In this document: positions 23,349 through 34,421 of the stretch, piece after piece
How the letters are laid out: each line of letters begins with the position of its first letter
How positions within the stretch are numbered: the stretch's first letter is position 1
Assembly: GCA_905182995.1 (NCBI GenBank)
Contig: CAJJDP010000016.1
Coordinates: 248,001 to 312,000, forward strand
Direction: 5' to 3'
Source: Paramecium octaurelia
Lineage: Eukaryota > Ciliophora > Oligohymenophorea > Peniculida > Parameciidae
DNA: 64,000 nucleotides
Program-made: the position numbers and the translations under genes
The notes under the pieces: generated by a model
Told to the model about the DNA's origin: nothing
What the model saw: only the letters and a program-made list of their open reading frames with translations
The model's database searches: none

Positions 23349-25436
23349 TCATTTTTATGTCTTCTTTTTTTTACCTTTCCTTTATTTTGTATCAACTGGA
23401 AGGTTTGCTAAGAGAATTCCTGGTTTTGGAAGAGGAACTTTATAAGGATTGGCATGTCCTTAAGGAATCAGTATAGATTTCTAAAGAATATTGATTGGAA
23501 CAAATTTATTAGCGGATGCTAATCTATTTTTTAATTGCTTTATTTCTCCAATCTAAATAAATTCAATAAACCTATCTAAATACTTGCGAATCTAATTCTT
23601 ATTTAATACTATGTGTTTTTAGCACAGAACTAAATTATCTTTTAGGCTAAGCACTCTTAAAGCAACTTGAAGACATAACCCTGTTACTTTAAATAGTTTC
23701 TTGATTAGGATTATTTATCAGTCCACCTGGTAAACAGGCTCCTCTAGACATTTTCAACAAGTGAAGTCGTTATGAATTGATTTATTTTTCAAGATCAGCT
23801 TATTTACTCTAAAAATCTTCTGCCTCTTCCTCAACCTATGTAGGGATGACAGAGTTTGAAACTATCTTTGCCATAGGAACAGCACTTTAAACCATTCTAG
23901 CTTTTGGTAAGGAAGATTTGTTAAGATAGTTGGCATAGGCTTTCTCTTCTGCCAAATCCATTTTTTTAGATTCGTATAAATCCGAAATTTTAATTCCAAC
24001 ATTAGGATATTGCGATCCCATGGCAGTTAACTAATAGAGATGATAATTTTTTATATTACATATTCAGATTGAAGTACCATTTCATCAATTCTACTTTTAT
24101 TAGTTGACCAGTTTTTCATTGATTAGACCATCTCTATATCTTCTCTTTATTCTCTGACATCTTTGACTCTTTATTCAGTATAATATTAATTAAGTCTGGC
24201 TGCCACCATTTTGTCTTCAATTTGAGTAGGATCATATTAATGAAATGTCCCTTAAAATTCTCCTAATCTACTATTCTACCCAATTTAGTAAGCATTTTAT
24301 GTTTCAAGATCAGTCTTATAGGTTTTATGAGTGGGAGCAATACTAATATATTTATCAGGTCTTTCCTTTTTTTTCTTTTTTGCACGCTAAATTTCTTGTT
24401 CAGAGGCCAAATTTTTGTTTGATTCCCCTAATTTATCTGGAGATTAATCTTCATCTTCATCTGGTTCCTATTCGATTCCTTCTATTTAATCTAATTTATC
24501 TCTGTCTGTTGGTTTATCTGCTTTCAGAGGTGACTCTTCTCTTTGAATCTACCTTCTTGTTGTCTTTGATTATTAATCTTCGTTAGTTTAGAAGACTGGA
24601 AAGGTAGGATCATACATCCAAGATTGCTGTTATTTGGGAAGTGCATGTTATTGATTGGTTTTTGGCCTTGAGAGTTTTTCAACTTAATCAATCATTTTGT
24701 AAGTTGTTTGAGAAGTTTGAGGTCTGGTAAATTGTGAAATTCCTAAGACTCCTGGAGTAGTTCCAGGACGAGTACTAGTATCAGATAATAGGTTTTTTCT
24801 TTGATAGGTTTTAACCCTATCTTCAGGAGGATCAAATTCAGGATGAACTGATCTAAATTTAAGAGTGTAATCTTCAATGCCAGAAGCATACAAATTTTCA
24901 TTGTAAATAGTAGGAATAAAATGGAGAGTCTTAAATAGTAATAAATTAATTACCGAGTCCTTTTTCTCAAGGAGAGATTATTTCAATGAAGCAGTTTAAG
25001 ATTTAGGTAATTAAGAAAAGAACCAGTTAGATACTTTGTTTAAGAAATCGTGTTGTTATATTTTGTTCCTTGTACTAACCACTTCTAGCAGGGAATTCTT
25101 GAGTTATCTATAGAGATTGTCAGAAACTAAAGGATCTTGTAATTTGATTTGTTCAGCTCTATGAAGTGTCACCTTTTCATTCCAATTCATTAATTACTGT
25201 TTCAACATTTAAAATACGGGATTGTTATTCAAGTAACCAGAAGTAAGACCATCAAGATCTATCTAGTCCATAAATTGAATAAGTACTATTTGTAAAACTG
25301 GCTTTTCATTCAATCTATTCAAATCATCAATTTTGTATCCTGTTCTATCGAGTCTTTCGTTCAATTGTTCTTCAATTGTCAATGGAGGATTAATCAATGG
25401 CTTGCCATTTAGATAGAGACTTCTCTCCATTTTCAT
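23349..25436 (-). CDS. Unknown conserved-looking protein, about 690 residues, possibly axonemal
   Basis: Starts MKMERSLYLNGKPLINPPL (ATG 25436; a second ATG two codons later is possible) and ends KQRKGKKKKTQK at TGA 23349. Segments: a helical N-terminal region (TIEEQLNERLDRTGYKIDDL, about residues 20-110), a Pro/Arg-rich linker (RPGTTPGVLGISQFTRPQTS), an acidic Lys-rich stretch, then long helices and a Pro-rich tail (VPLPKPGILLANLP). A 24-nt GT-AG segment near 24940 is a probable in-frame intron. The style resembles cilia-associated proteins, but I cannot name a family. Confidence 0.6.
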
Positions 25437-25502
25437 TTTATTTATATAAATTTTATTGTTTTATGTGTATGGTGAAACTTTAACAATCTATGATATATAA
25501 AA

Positions 25503-26348
25503 TCACTTCTAGGGTTGTTACCAATAATAATTTTGATATTACTATTATTGATATTGTTGAGGATACTATTGGTATTATTATTGGTAATCGTAATATTGAT
25601 ATGGATAATAAGGATAGTATTATTGTTGATTGCGTTACTGCTGCATCTAATATTTGTATTATCTCAACGCTTATTCTCTTTCGTCAATCACTGTGAAATC
25701 ATTCAATATGCTTTTTTTATCTGAAAACTCTTCAAATATTTTCATCATCTCCTTCCCAGTTTCCCAACTTAGACACACGCCATCTCTTGATCTAGTCACC
25801 TCCACGTTATCACTATTCACAGTTATGATTAATTCTACCTGTTTCTCAGATGCTCAAAATGTTTATTTGGCACATCCTTTACATACAGCCATTGCACGTT
25901 GAAATGCCCCTTCCATTTCTTTATCTCCCACCAATATTGGAAGCTCTCCTCTTTATATCCAGATGTCAACTTGGCTACTCCGACAAATTGCCCACTTCTA
26001 ACTACGCTGAAAAACAAATAAACTGGAATTTCATCCTACTGGGCTTCCAAATACTTTGCATTCAACTTCTCATTGTTTTCTTTGCTTGATGTCCAAATTC
26101 CATATTTTATAGACTGATTTCCTATTATTTGTACTTAATACCTTATGAATATCATCATCATTGTTACTACGAAGTATGTATGAATATGCATTAGTAGCAT
26201 CTGCCAAATGTCTGTCACTCTAATTTATTTACTTCAAAGCAGGTATCAATTTAGATGCCTACTCTAAATTTGTATAATCTTAGCATGAAATGTATGGAAC
26301 TTTTAAATCTCTTTTATTTCTAACATATGGTTCATAATGATTGTTCAT
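25503..26348 (-). CDS. YTH-domain m6A reader with Tyr/Gln-rich tail
   Basis: RNA N6-methyladenosine-binding protein. Introns 26114-26141 (28 nt) and 25813-25838 (26 nt) give 263 residues. The YTH core reads DIHKSIKYGIWTSS (about residue 70), FFSVVRSGQFVGVAKLTSG and YWWEIKKWKGHFNVQWLYVKDVPN. These match the family consensus, including the aromatic-cage tryptophans (GIW, the WW pair, and KW before KGHF). The C-terminal about 50 residues are Tyr/Gln/Pro-rich, low complexity and prion-like, which is compatible with RNP condensation. The protein is short and has no long N-terminal extension. Plus-strand ORFs 25490-26089 are antisense shadows. Confidence 0.92.
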
Positions 26349-26549
26349 TAATTTTTAATCAAATTTAAATAATAATAATAACTAATATATTCATTCCACT
26401 CTCTAATTTTATTATTTATTATTTTAACATAACCCATTGTATTAACTCTTCAAATGTATTTTCTTAAAATCTAATTGATGGTTAATAAAATAAATTTATT
26501 TGTAGAAATGTAGATAAATGTCAATAAATAAAAAATAAAACAAAAGAGT

Positions 26550-27606
26550 TCAATAACTATTTGCAATTGATTGTAGAGTGTTAAGCATGTGCTCATATTG
26601 ATATTTCAAGTCGCGAGAACTTAATAGAAATTGTTCACTATTCAGTTTTAATTCATCATACTTATCCTCTAATAATCTGTACTTATTCTCTTAAGATAAG
26701 ATCTGTTCTTACTAAGCTTTTATAATCTATTCAAATCTAAATGGGATATATCATATTGCATACTTAATTAAAATATTTGTATTTGTCTCGCTCATTTCAT
26801 TGTTTATACTCTTCTATTAATCCAATTTGGTCTTAGAGTATTCCTTGTCAGATTCAAATTATTTTAACTTATACAATAATTGCTGATTTAATTCTTATAA
26901 TTTCGATGCATACTTCTGATTCTCTTTTAATTAACTATTGCATTCAATGTATCTTCTCTCCCATTCCTTACATTATTTCTTGATTTCCTAAAATCCCTCA
27001 TTATTAACTTCTTTATTAGGAGGAGTATTTGATTTAAAAGTAGTTTTTTAGAGAGAATCAATTTATTTTTACTTTTTAGCTAAATCAATCTCCAAATTTT
27101 ATATAATTGCATTTTTATCTTTCACTTCTTTTTCTAAACATTTCAAAGCTTCTCTTGTACCCAATAGACGCATTTCCAAAGAATTAATTTATTTATTTTT
27201 TTAGTCTACATTTTTTTATGATTGCCTATTACTTTAAATATCGACAATACTACTACTATTTTTCTCCAAATAATTGTTTATGGAATCTTAAATGTTATCT
27301 ATTACCGATTCTAATTAAAAATTCAAAAATATTTTACCTGTCTTTTATGGAGATTCCATCAATCTATGTGGCTCAATGCGATTGGGTTACTCTTCGTCTG
27401 TTTCTTCGTCTATTTTACTTAGATCCCCTTTTTCACTTCTAAAATTTTGATTAATATCCTCATCAGGATCTTCAATTTCTTTCTCTACTCTTTGTCTCTT
27501 TTAACTTAGAAAAGGTTGGGATTATTATTTACTTTAATAGATTCTACAATTCCTATTCTAAAATCCTATTTTCTTCTTCAATCTATTTCAAAAAATCAGA
27601 ATTCAT
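26550..27606 (-). CDS. Coiled-coil protein (324 residues)
   Basis: Three introns (28, 27 and 27 nt) give an exact reading frame from ATG 27606 to TGA 26550. Nearly the whole protein is predicted coiled coil rich in E, K, Q and L (NRILEQELQNLL, KYASKLQELNQQLLYKL), with an acidic stretch EIEDPDEDI early on. No domain recognised. Cytoskeletal or tethering role is inference. Confidence 0.65.
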
Positions 27607-27642
27607 TTTTAATTTAATTTTTGTAAAACATTAATAGCATAA

Positions 27643-28625
27643 TCAATCTAATTTAATATAATTTCCACTGGAAGTTCTCCAATAATAATTCAAGAATTCT
27701 GTTTATACTGTGTATTTTTAATGGATCTATTAATTAAATAATTATATAAGATACTATTTTCAACCCTTCGCATTCATAGAAATTACTTATGAGTTTCTAA
27801 TAGTCCTTGGAGGTGTCGAATTCTTGGCTAACAACTCTCAAATCATTCCAAATATTTGTTAACAACAATACAAAATGCCATAATCCATTCCTTGTAGTAT
27901 TAATAGGAGTAAAAACAGATTTGTCTGGATAAGTTAACACATAAATGTTCTACGATAAGAATATCAATTACAATAGGTTATCCCATTTTCTGTATTTCAG
28001 TAATCATTTATCTTGGTGGTGATAACACTCCCAATTGATTGGTCTAACATCCCTATAAATATGTGAATATTAATTAAAATACTTCAAAGAACAATAAAGT
28101 TGGTCTATCTTAAAATATCACTTAATTTAAGTATAATCCAGTTCCTGTTTAGGCAGTAGTAATTGAAAACAAATTCTTAAGCACTTAATTTAAGGATAGT
28201 AATTGATATCTGATTTCATCGCCTTATTCTACAAAAGTTGCGAAGTTTGGTGATGATTAAGCTAAGAAATATATCCAATCTATTGGGCTAGAATGATTTG
28301 ATAAAATGAGTTATCCACCCTTATCTTGAATTGGAATCTAATTTTCAATGTTAACAAATCCACAAGTAAACAACATCAATTTACCAATCAATTAATTTAG
28401 GGATTCTACTTTCAAAGCATTCAATATTTATAGTAATAATATCAAAATTAACAACAGAGGAATTCTAATCAAAATTAATAAGGATCCAAGGATCTAAATA
28501 ATATAATAACATAACATTACTATGTGGAGCAAAAGGATGAGGGGGGATATTTTTTAATTAACAAAAGCTGGCACAAAGAGATTGATTCCTGTATGTGAAT
28601 CAGCATATGCTCTAAATTTTTCCAT
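27643..28625 (-). CDS. Membrane acyltransferase of the PlsC/LPLAT superfamily, AUP1-like
   Basis: Introns 27950-27971 (22 nt) and 27727-27754 (28 nt) give 310 residues. The N-terminus KFRAYADSHTGINLFVP precedes two hydrophobic segments. Then NHSSPIDWIYFLA supplies the NHx4D acyltransferase motif (block I, near residue 110), and the later block QDRPTLLFFEV resembles motif III. The layout (hairpin membrane anchor followed by an acyltransferase domain) fits AUP1/TMEM68-type enzymes that act on lysophospholipids or lipid droplets. The end is uncertain: without the second intron the frame runs to 27596 and overlaps the next gene. Confidence 0.75.
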
Positions 28626-28670
28626 TAAATTAGAAATAATTGTATAATATAAAAGAAAAAAGAAATTGAT

Positions 28671-29675
28671 TCATTTAACTTAAAATTCGCTATTATTTTG
28701 CCTTGGTCTTCCTTCATATTTATAAGCCTAGACAACTAAAGAGGATTATCTTTTATCAAATTTGTGTTCGTTCAGTTTTTACTTTAATGATATGAGAACC
28801 TATTGTTTCTTTTTGTATTTTTGCAAAATCAATTGCTTTTTGGTTATTCCGTAATTGCCTTCTTCATTTATAATTTTTAATAATGCCATTTGACTTTAGA
28901 CTGACTCTTTAGTTTGTGCAATTTGTTATTGTAAATCAGAGATTTCTTTTTGTTTACTAATAATTTCTAGAGTGGTTTAAATAAAAATATACTTTGTTGT
29001 TAATAGACTCTAGATTTTTAAGCCTACAATTATTGGAATTTATTAATGAGTTATTTGATTTCATTCATTTGTTGTTTAATGGTGTGAACTTCGAATTCGT
29101 TTCCAATCTAATATTCTGAATTGATGATGTTACTATTATTATGCTTTTATTTGGTTAGAAACTGTTGCATTAATTGCACACTTCCTACTGTGGGTGATGC
29201 AATTCGTTATTGCTTGAGTTTAACTTCTAATTGAGAAAATAGGTATTATAATTATTCTTGACATTTTTGTATTTTATTATTCTGATTGAATTGGAAAGTA
29301 AGACGAAGAGTGCCTGTAATTTATTTCTTGTCTGAGAAGCTGTACCACTCATTCAGATTGTTGGATTGCAATTCTCTTAAATCCAAGGAGAGTGAACCTA
29401 TGGCCATGTTTTAGTCATTGACTATAATTTCGATGCCACTCATGCTCAATTGAAATGATTAATTCCATTTAGGATTCAAGTTTTCATTAGATTTAGTCTC
29501 TGAAGTGAATATTTGATTGCCTTACAAAATTTTAATGCATCTATTTAATGTTTTTAAGTTACATCAGCGCATTACGCTTTTAGTATGATATAAATCTCGC
29601 TTCATGTAATAATAATAACACTGTTGAATAATTATTTTATTCAAAATAGTTAGAGAATGATGTTTCTCTAAACAT
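28671..29675 (-). CDS. C2-domain protein with coiled-coil C-terminus (318 residues)
   Basis: Introns 29541-29562 (22 nt) and 28967-28992 (26 nt) restore the frame. Residues about 20-125 read as a C2 domain: LLLLHEARF, ICIKILQGNQIFTSET, NLNPKWNQSFQL and an end strand GTLRLTFQF. The pattern (K-x-NLNPKWN-x-x-F) is typical of lipid- or Ca2+-binding C2 folds; several Ca2+-coordinating Asp residues seem missing, so binding may be Ca2+-independent. A long coiled coil follows. Divergent from the plus-strand gene at 29701 with only 25 bp between starts. Confidence 0.7.
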
Positions 29676-29700
29676 GAAATTTTAATTTTATTTAATTTTA

Positions 29701-30714
29701 ATGAAATAGTTAGACTCTCGTTTGCCATCTGCAATTCACAGTAGACGAATTCTCACTCAATTCACTTCAGCATTAGATATCTGTAGAATCAATTTGAAAT
29801 CTCGTTCTGAAGTCAGATGCAAAACAGATGGAACAATACTTAAAACAGAGGGAACAATACTAAAAACCGAACATGGCACCTGCACTACTGAAGACGAGTT
29901 TTTGCCCATCTTCGGCAGTGTAGACTTATGGTCTATTTTGGGTTAGAAGGATTTCTATTTTACTCAATCCCCAAAAGAAATCAAATTACTGTAACAAGCT
30001 GAAACTAAAATTAACTTAACTTATATGGACATTCAAACCATGATAGCTGAAATAGATAGTGGTCACATCACAACAAAAGGATATATATGCTTCAATTAAA
30101 CTTAGTTCTTTAAATAAACCAAATTACTCTACATTACTCCAAAGTAGAGTTAATAATGTATATACATTTGTTTGATATAAGGAATGTAATCAAATATGGA
30201 GGTATAATTACATTTTAAAAATTTCCTGCTAAATATCTGGAGATGCGAAACAAAGAAGTTGTGTGCTGGTTGCTATTTTGAAAATATTCACATCTTGGTT
30301 TGGGATCAGTTAAGACTACAGACTTGGATATTATCTGGCTAAGATATTGATTTACAACATACACGTTCATGTTAAAATTTTAACAATACTACTACGTAAT
30401 ATAGAGGCAAGAAAGTAAGGAGAATTCTATTTCACAATAATGAAAATTAAATGAAGGTGAAAAGCACCTCTTTAAAACAATCCTTCCATCAACCTAAGTT
30501 GGTAATAGAAGATAAAATTGATTTTGTTATGGATTTCATCAAACCAATTATCTAAGAGAAAGATCGAATAAATGAGGTTGTTGTTATTAAAAAGAGTTTA
30601 CTAAGACCAAAATCAAGTGTAGATAGAGCCAAGAGGAAGAATTAAAATTTGATAACAAAAATCTTCACTCCAAAGGCAAATTAAATTAGTATTAAAAATA
30701 ATATTTATAAATGA
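29701..30714 (+). CDS. Hypothetical protein with tandem GTILKTE repeat (337 residues)
   Basis: Single exon, ATG 29701 to TGA 30712-30714. Near residue 45 there is a short tandem repeat (TDGTILKTEGTILKTEHGT). The middle is beta-like with Trp/Cys residues (NIWRCETKKLCAGCYFEN, LVWDQLRLQTWILSG) and the C-terminal 80 residues are basic. No known family. Its stop TGA overlaps an upstream ATG in frame with the next gene (ATGA at 30711), though that gene more likely starts at 30783. Confidence 0.65.
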
Positions 30715-30782
30715 TTTCGCTTCCTTCATTCATCAAACATCAATTTGGTATTCCTGAAAAACTCTTGAAATAAAGAACGAAA

Positions 30783-31783
30783 ATGATCATCGACACAGAT
30801 TCCGGTGGTGATGACATACATGCTTTGTTGACAGCCTTTGATTTGGCAGCCAAAAAGAACATAGAAATAATTGGTATCACGTGCATCAAGTATCATTAAT
30901 ATCTAAATAAAATAGTGGAAACTCCTATATTGATGATGGAATCAAAAACATTTCTATAGTTTAAAAGATAGCTGGAGTGACCATCCCCATTTATAAGGGG
31001 TGTGATAGAAACTTGAAATAATAAATCACATTAAGTTCTAAGTTTTTTGGTGATGATGGATTAAGTGGCCATTAAGAAAGATATCTCAAAGATCTAAACA
31101 TATCATAATATCCAATCCAGCCTGAACATGCTGTTGATTTCTTGATAGAAAGTGCTATTAAATACAAGGAAGAATTAGTAATCATATGTCTGGGTGCATT
31201 GACAAATGTTGCATGTGCCATGATGAAAACTGCAGACTTCGAAGAAAACATCGGACTTATAATTAGTCTGTGTGGTAACATTTTAGGATTAGGATTCATG
31301 AATGATGGTGTAGCTGAATATAATGTTCACACAGATCCAGAGGCTGCCCACCTTGTCTTTAAGGTCCTAGCTAAGAAGCTCATCGTCATACCTTATGAAG
31401 GAGTCATCTCAGTCTCTGAATTCACGGTATTCTTATTAATTAACCTTAGATTACTAAAGTTTTTGAATAAGATACAACAATCAGAGGAAAATTCATTAAA
31501 GAAATTTATGAAGGAATGAAAAATGCCAATAACAGATATGATATTCAAGATCCATTATGTATACTAGTAGCCACCATGCCTGACATTATCACTGAATATG
31601 TTGAAAGACCTTGTAACGTTATTTTGGAAGGAGAAGGAAGAGGAATGGTTTCAGTCAAATGGTTAGAAAAAGATCCAAAAGCAAGTATTAAATATAATCA
31701 TTAATCAATTAGATTAAGTGACCTTCATCTTAAAAGTAAACGAGAATCAATTAATCTAAACTTTAAGCAATGTTATAAATTGA
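30783..31783 (+). CDS. Inosine-uridine-preferring nucleoside hydrolase (307 residues)
   Basis: Hydrolyses the N-glycosidic bond of ribonucleosides in purine/pyrimidine salvage. MIIDTDSGGDD at the N-terminus is the family DTDxGxDD Ca2+-binding motif. Further family-like blocks are ICLGALTNVA, FMNDGVAEYNVHTDPEAA (active-site Asp region) and VILEGEGRGM. Introns 30890-30915, 31427-31449 and 31685-31712 (26, 23, 28 nt) give exactly 307 residues, the normal family length, ending NQLIQTLSNVIN. An in-frame ATG at 30711 would add 24 residues and overlap the previous gene; family length favours 30783. Confidence 0.9.
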
Positions 31784-31992
31784 TTCACCCATACACATTA
31801 AAAAATAAATAAATAAGCTGTATTATTTTCTTCAATATTCTTAAATAATGTCCAATCATTATTCAGACTTCTTTATCTCTTGAAACTTTACATATCAAAT
31901 CATCTGTTTGTATATCAGTTTATATAAATTTAATTTCTCCATTATTTTACTAAATTGATTATTATTATTCGTTAAATTTTATTCTTCTTTTT

Positions 31993-32879
31993 ATGCAATT
32001 TCTAAACACTGTAAAACTGAATTAAGAAACAGATCCCAATCAAAAAATAACAACCTTGGAAAGTAACAACTATTTTTAACATAGATAATATCAATAAAAT
32101 CATCACTGAATAGGATGGATTAATTACATAGATCAAATTACTGGAAGATGTTCAAGAATTAATCAACTTATTATAACAAAGAATAGATGATTCTGAAAAT
32201 TGTGGAAAACTCAAATCATATCATAAAAATAATTCTCAATTATCACATCAAATTAAATTACTTGAATCAAGAATGATTGAAATGGACAATCAGATTTTGA
32301 ATTCCAAAACATAACCCAGACGACCTGAAATTCTCTAAATTGAAAATTCATTTAAAAGAAATCTTAATTCTGTTAAACTAGAAGTGCAATAAGAATACAA
32401 AAATATTTATAAAGTAGACTTTTTATTTAAATTAGGAAATGAATGGATTAAGATGCGACTTAGATTATGTAATTAATAGTTAAGTCAAGTAAAAGATTAC
32501 TAATAAGATTAAAACCCAGAATATCAATCTAGAAAATAATAAACTATTATTTATCAATTTATTAGAATTAGAAACCTTTATTGAAGAACTCGATTTATAT
32601 GAAAATCAAAATACCCAAAGATTTCTTGAGGAATTAATTACTTGTGATTCAGAAAAGGCTAAATCTCTCAATTATTAATTGGCTGGAACTAAACGAAAAT
32701 ATTTGAGTGAAATTAAAAAAATAGAGCATAAATTTAAAATCCTTGCTGATTTGGTACAAGTGTAATCACCTTAAGAAAAATATACTATATAATTAAACAA
32801 CCAAATGAATCTCATAGTTTAGAGATTGCATAAAAATATTGATATGTTACTCTTAAAAATTAGTGAATAATTACGCTGA
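31993..32879 (+). CDS. Coiled-coil protein (280 residues)
   Basis: Two 22-nt introns (one near 32067-32088, one near 32410) give an exact frame from ATG 31993 to TGA 32877-32879. Almost entirely helical, Leu/Glu/Lys/Gln-rich (IKLLEDVQELINLLQQRI, ETFIEELDLYENQN). Convergent with the next gene: only 8 bp separate the two stop codons. No family recognised. Confidence 0.65.
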
Positions 32880-32887
32880 AATATAAA

Positions 32888-34240
32888 TCACTCCTAATAT
32901 TTCTCTATTAATTATTACTATGTACTTATTATTTCTAGTAATTAATACATAGTCTCCTCAATAGGTAATTCTACCACCAATTGTTTATAATCATGATATT
33001 TCTTTTTCTTCTGCATTCTTATGATTGCAATTATTAAAATTACAATTTTCTTTAAGGTAGTTTTCTATTCATTATGAGATGGGTCTGATTATAAAATCTA
33101 ATGATTTAAGTTTCTGATTCTAAAAATATAAATAATAAACGATTCAACAATTTAGTTTAGAAATATATTAATTTATTAGATTTTAATAAACTTACTTGTT
33201 CTAAGTATATCCTATTTTAGATTATTTTGATAAAAATGATTTTAGCTATTCCTCTTACTACTTAATATAGTATTATTTACATTATTATTATGTTAGAACT
33301 AATTCTTAGAATTATTACTTAATAATAAATTGTCTTATGTTGAAATATTAAATTAATATTGAAATTTTATTTGCTATTCTAGCATCTGATTATATTTGGT
33401 TATTAATGAATCAAATTGCTTAATGAGTCTATTATATTTCTACTAATTATTGACATCTAGATTGATGTCGTGATATTCTTTAATTAAAAGAATTAATTGA
33501 TTTGTCTCATTATTTATGTAGGTTAGATGAGCACAATAATCATTTAAGAATCTTGTGATAATTGTTTGTATTTCATTTTTATTTGATAGGTCTATTTGTT
33601 ATGTTTTATTTATAATGTCCTCTTCCAAAATATTTTGTTATTAATTTACAAATTATAAGTTTTATTGAAATTGCATTAATAAATTTTATTTTTCTGATGC
33701 CAATAACAAATTGTCCTTATTCAAACCATCAACTTAATTTTATAGGAGAGTGATAGTGTTCTCTTAGTCTATAATTTATTTTTTTCTTATTTTTGATCTT
33801 TCATGATATTTATTAGCTAAGCCTATTAGTTTTTCCCTTTCAATTCTCAACCTATTTAAATCGTCTAGATTTAACGAATAGTCCTAATTCTTGTTTTGCA
33901 TAGTAGATTCATAGTTGATAATTCTGGCTTTCAAAATCTCGTATTCTTTGGCTAAATCAGAATATTATAATTTTAGCTGAGTGTTTTATTGTGTCAATTA
34001 GGAACTAATCTAAATTAGGTATTTAATCCTTTTTTCTAAAGAAGTGACCTTGATTTTGTATTCTTATTCTTAAAACTCCTGCCTTTTTTAAAGCATTTAA
34101 ATAATCTGATTGAAATATTGATCATGCTAATTATGTTCATTAGAGTAAAAATGTTCAACCGATTCCATTTAAGTAAAAACCGTATTACTCTTTTCTCTAT
34201 TTGAGGGTGATTTTTATGGTTATGATTAATATTATTTCAT
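32888..34240 (-). CDS. Coiled-coil protein (about 450 residues)
   Basis: One continuous frame from ATG 34240 (MKQYQSQPQKSPSNREK) to TGA 32888. A long coiled coil spans about residues 40-320 (LAKEYEILKARIINYE, LRIEREKLIGLANKYHERS). An Asn-rich loop follows, then a basic segment (MQKKKKYHDYKQ) and a helical tail. An intron in the last quarter is possible (a GT-AG pair near 33110-33140), so the C-terminus is less certain. Confidence 0.6.
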
Positions 34241-34421
34241 TAAATAAATAGATAAATTAGGTGCTCTAAAGTAGAGTCAAATCAATTCCAATTAAATAAA
34301 TTATAGAAAATAAATAGTTTAATAGAAGAATTCAGGAGTATCGGGATTATGCAATGAGCCATTGATTTTAAGAAATGATTTAGTTCAGAAAAGATTAATA
34401 TATATTGATTAAATAAAATAA

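Noticed and set aside
25490-26089. Several plus-strand ORFs with Ile/Val/Leu runs
   Set aside because: Antisense of the YTH gene and its Tyr/Gln-rich tail.
30711-30714. Bacterial-style translational coupling (ATGA)
   Set aside because: The genome is eukaryotic with introns, and the hydrolase most likely starts 72 nt further on.
31072-31299. Minus-strand ORF
   Set aside because: Antisense of the nucleoside hydrolase, whose motifs are clear.
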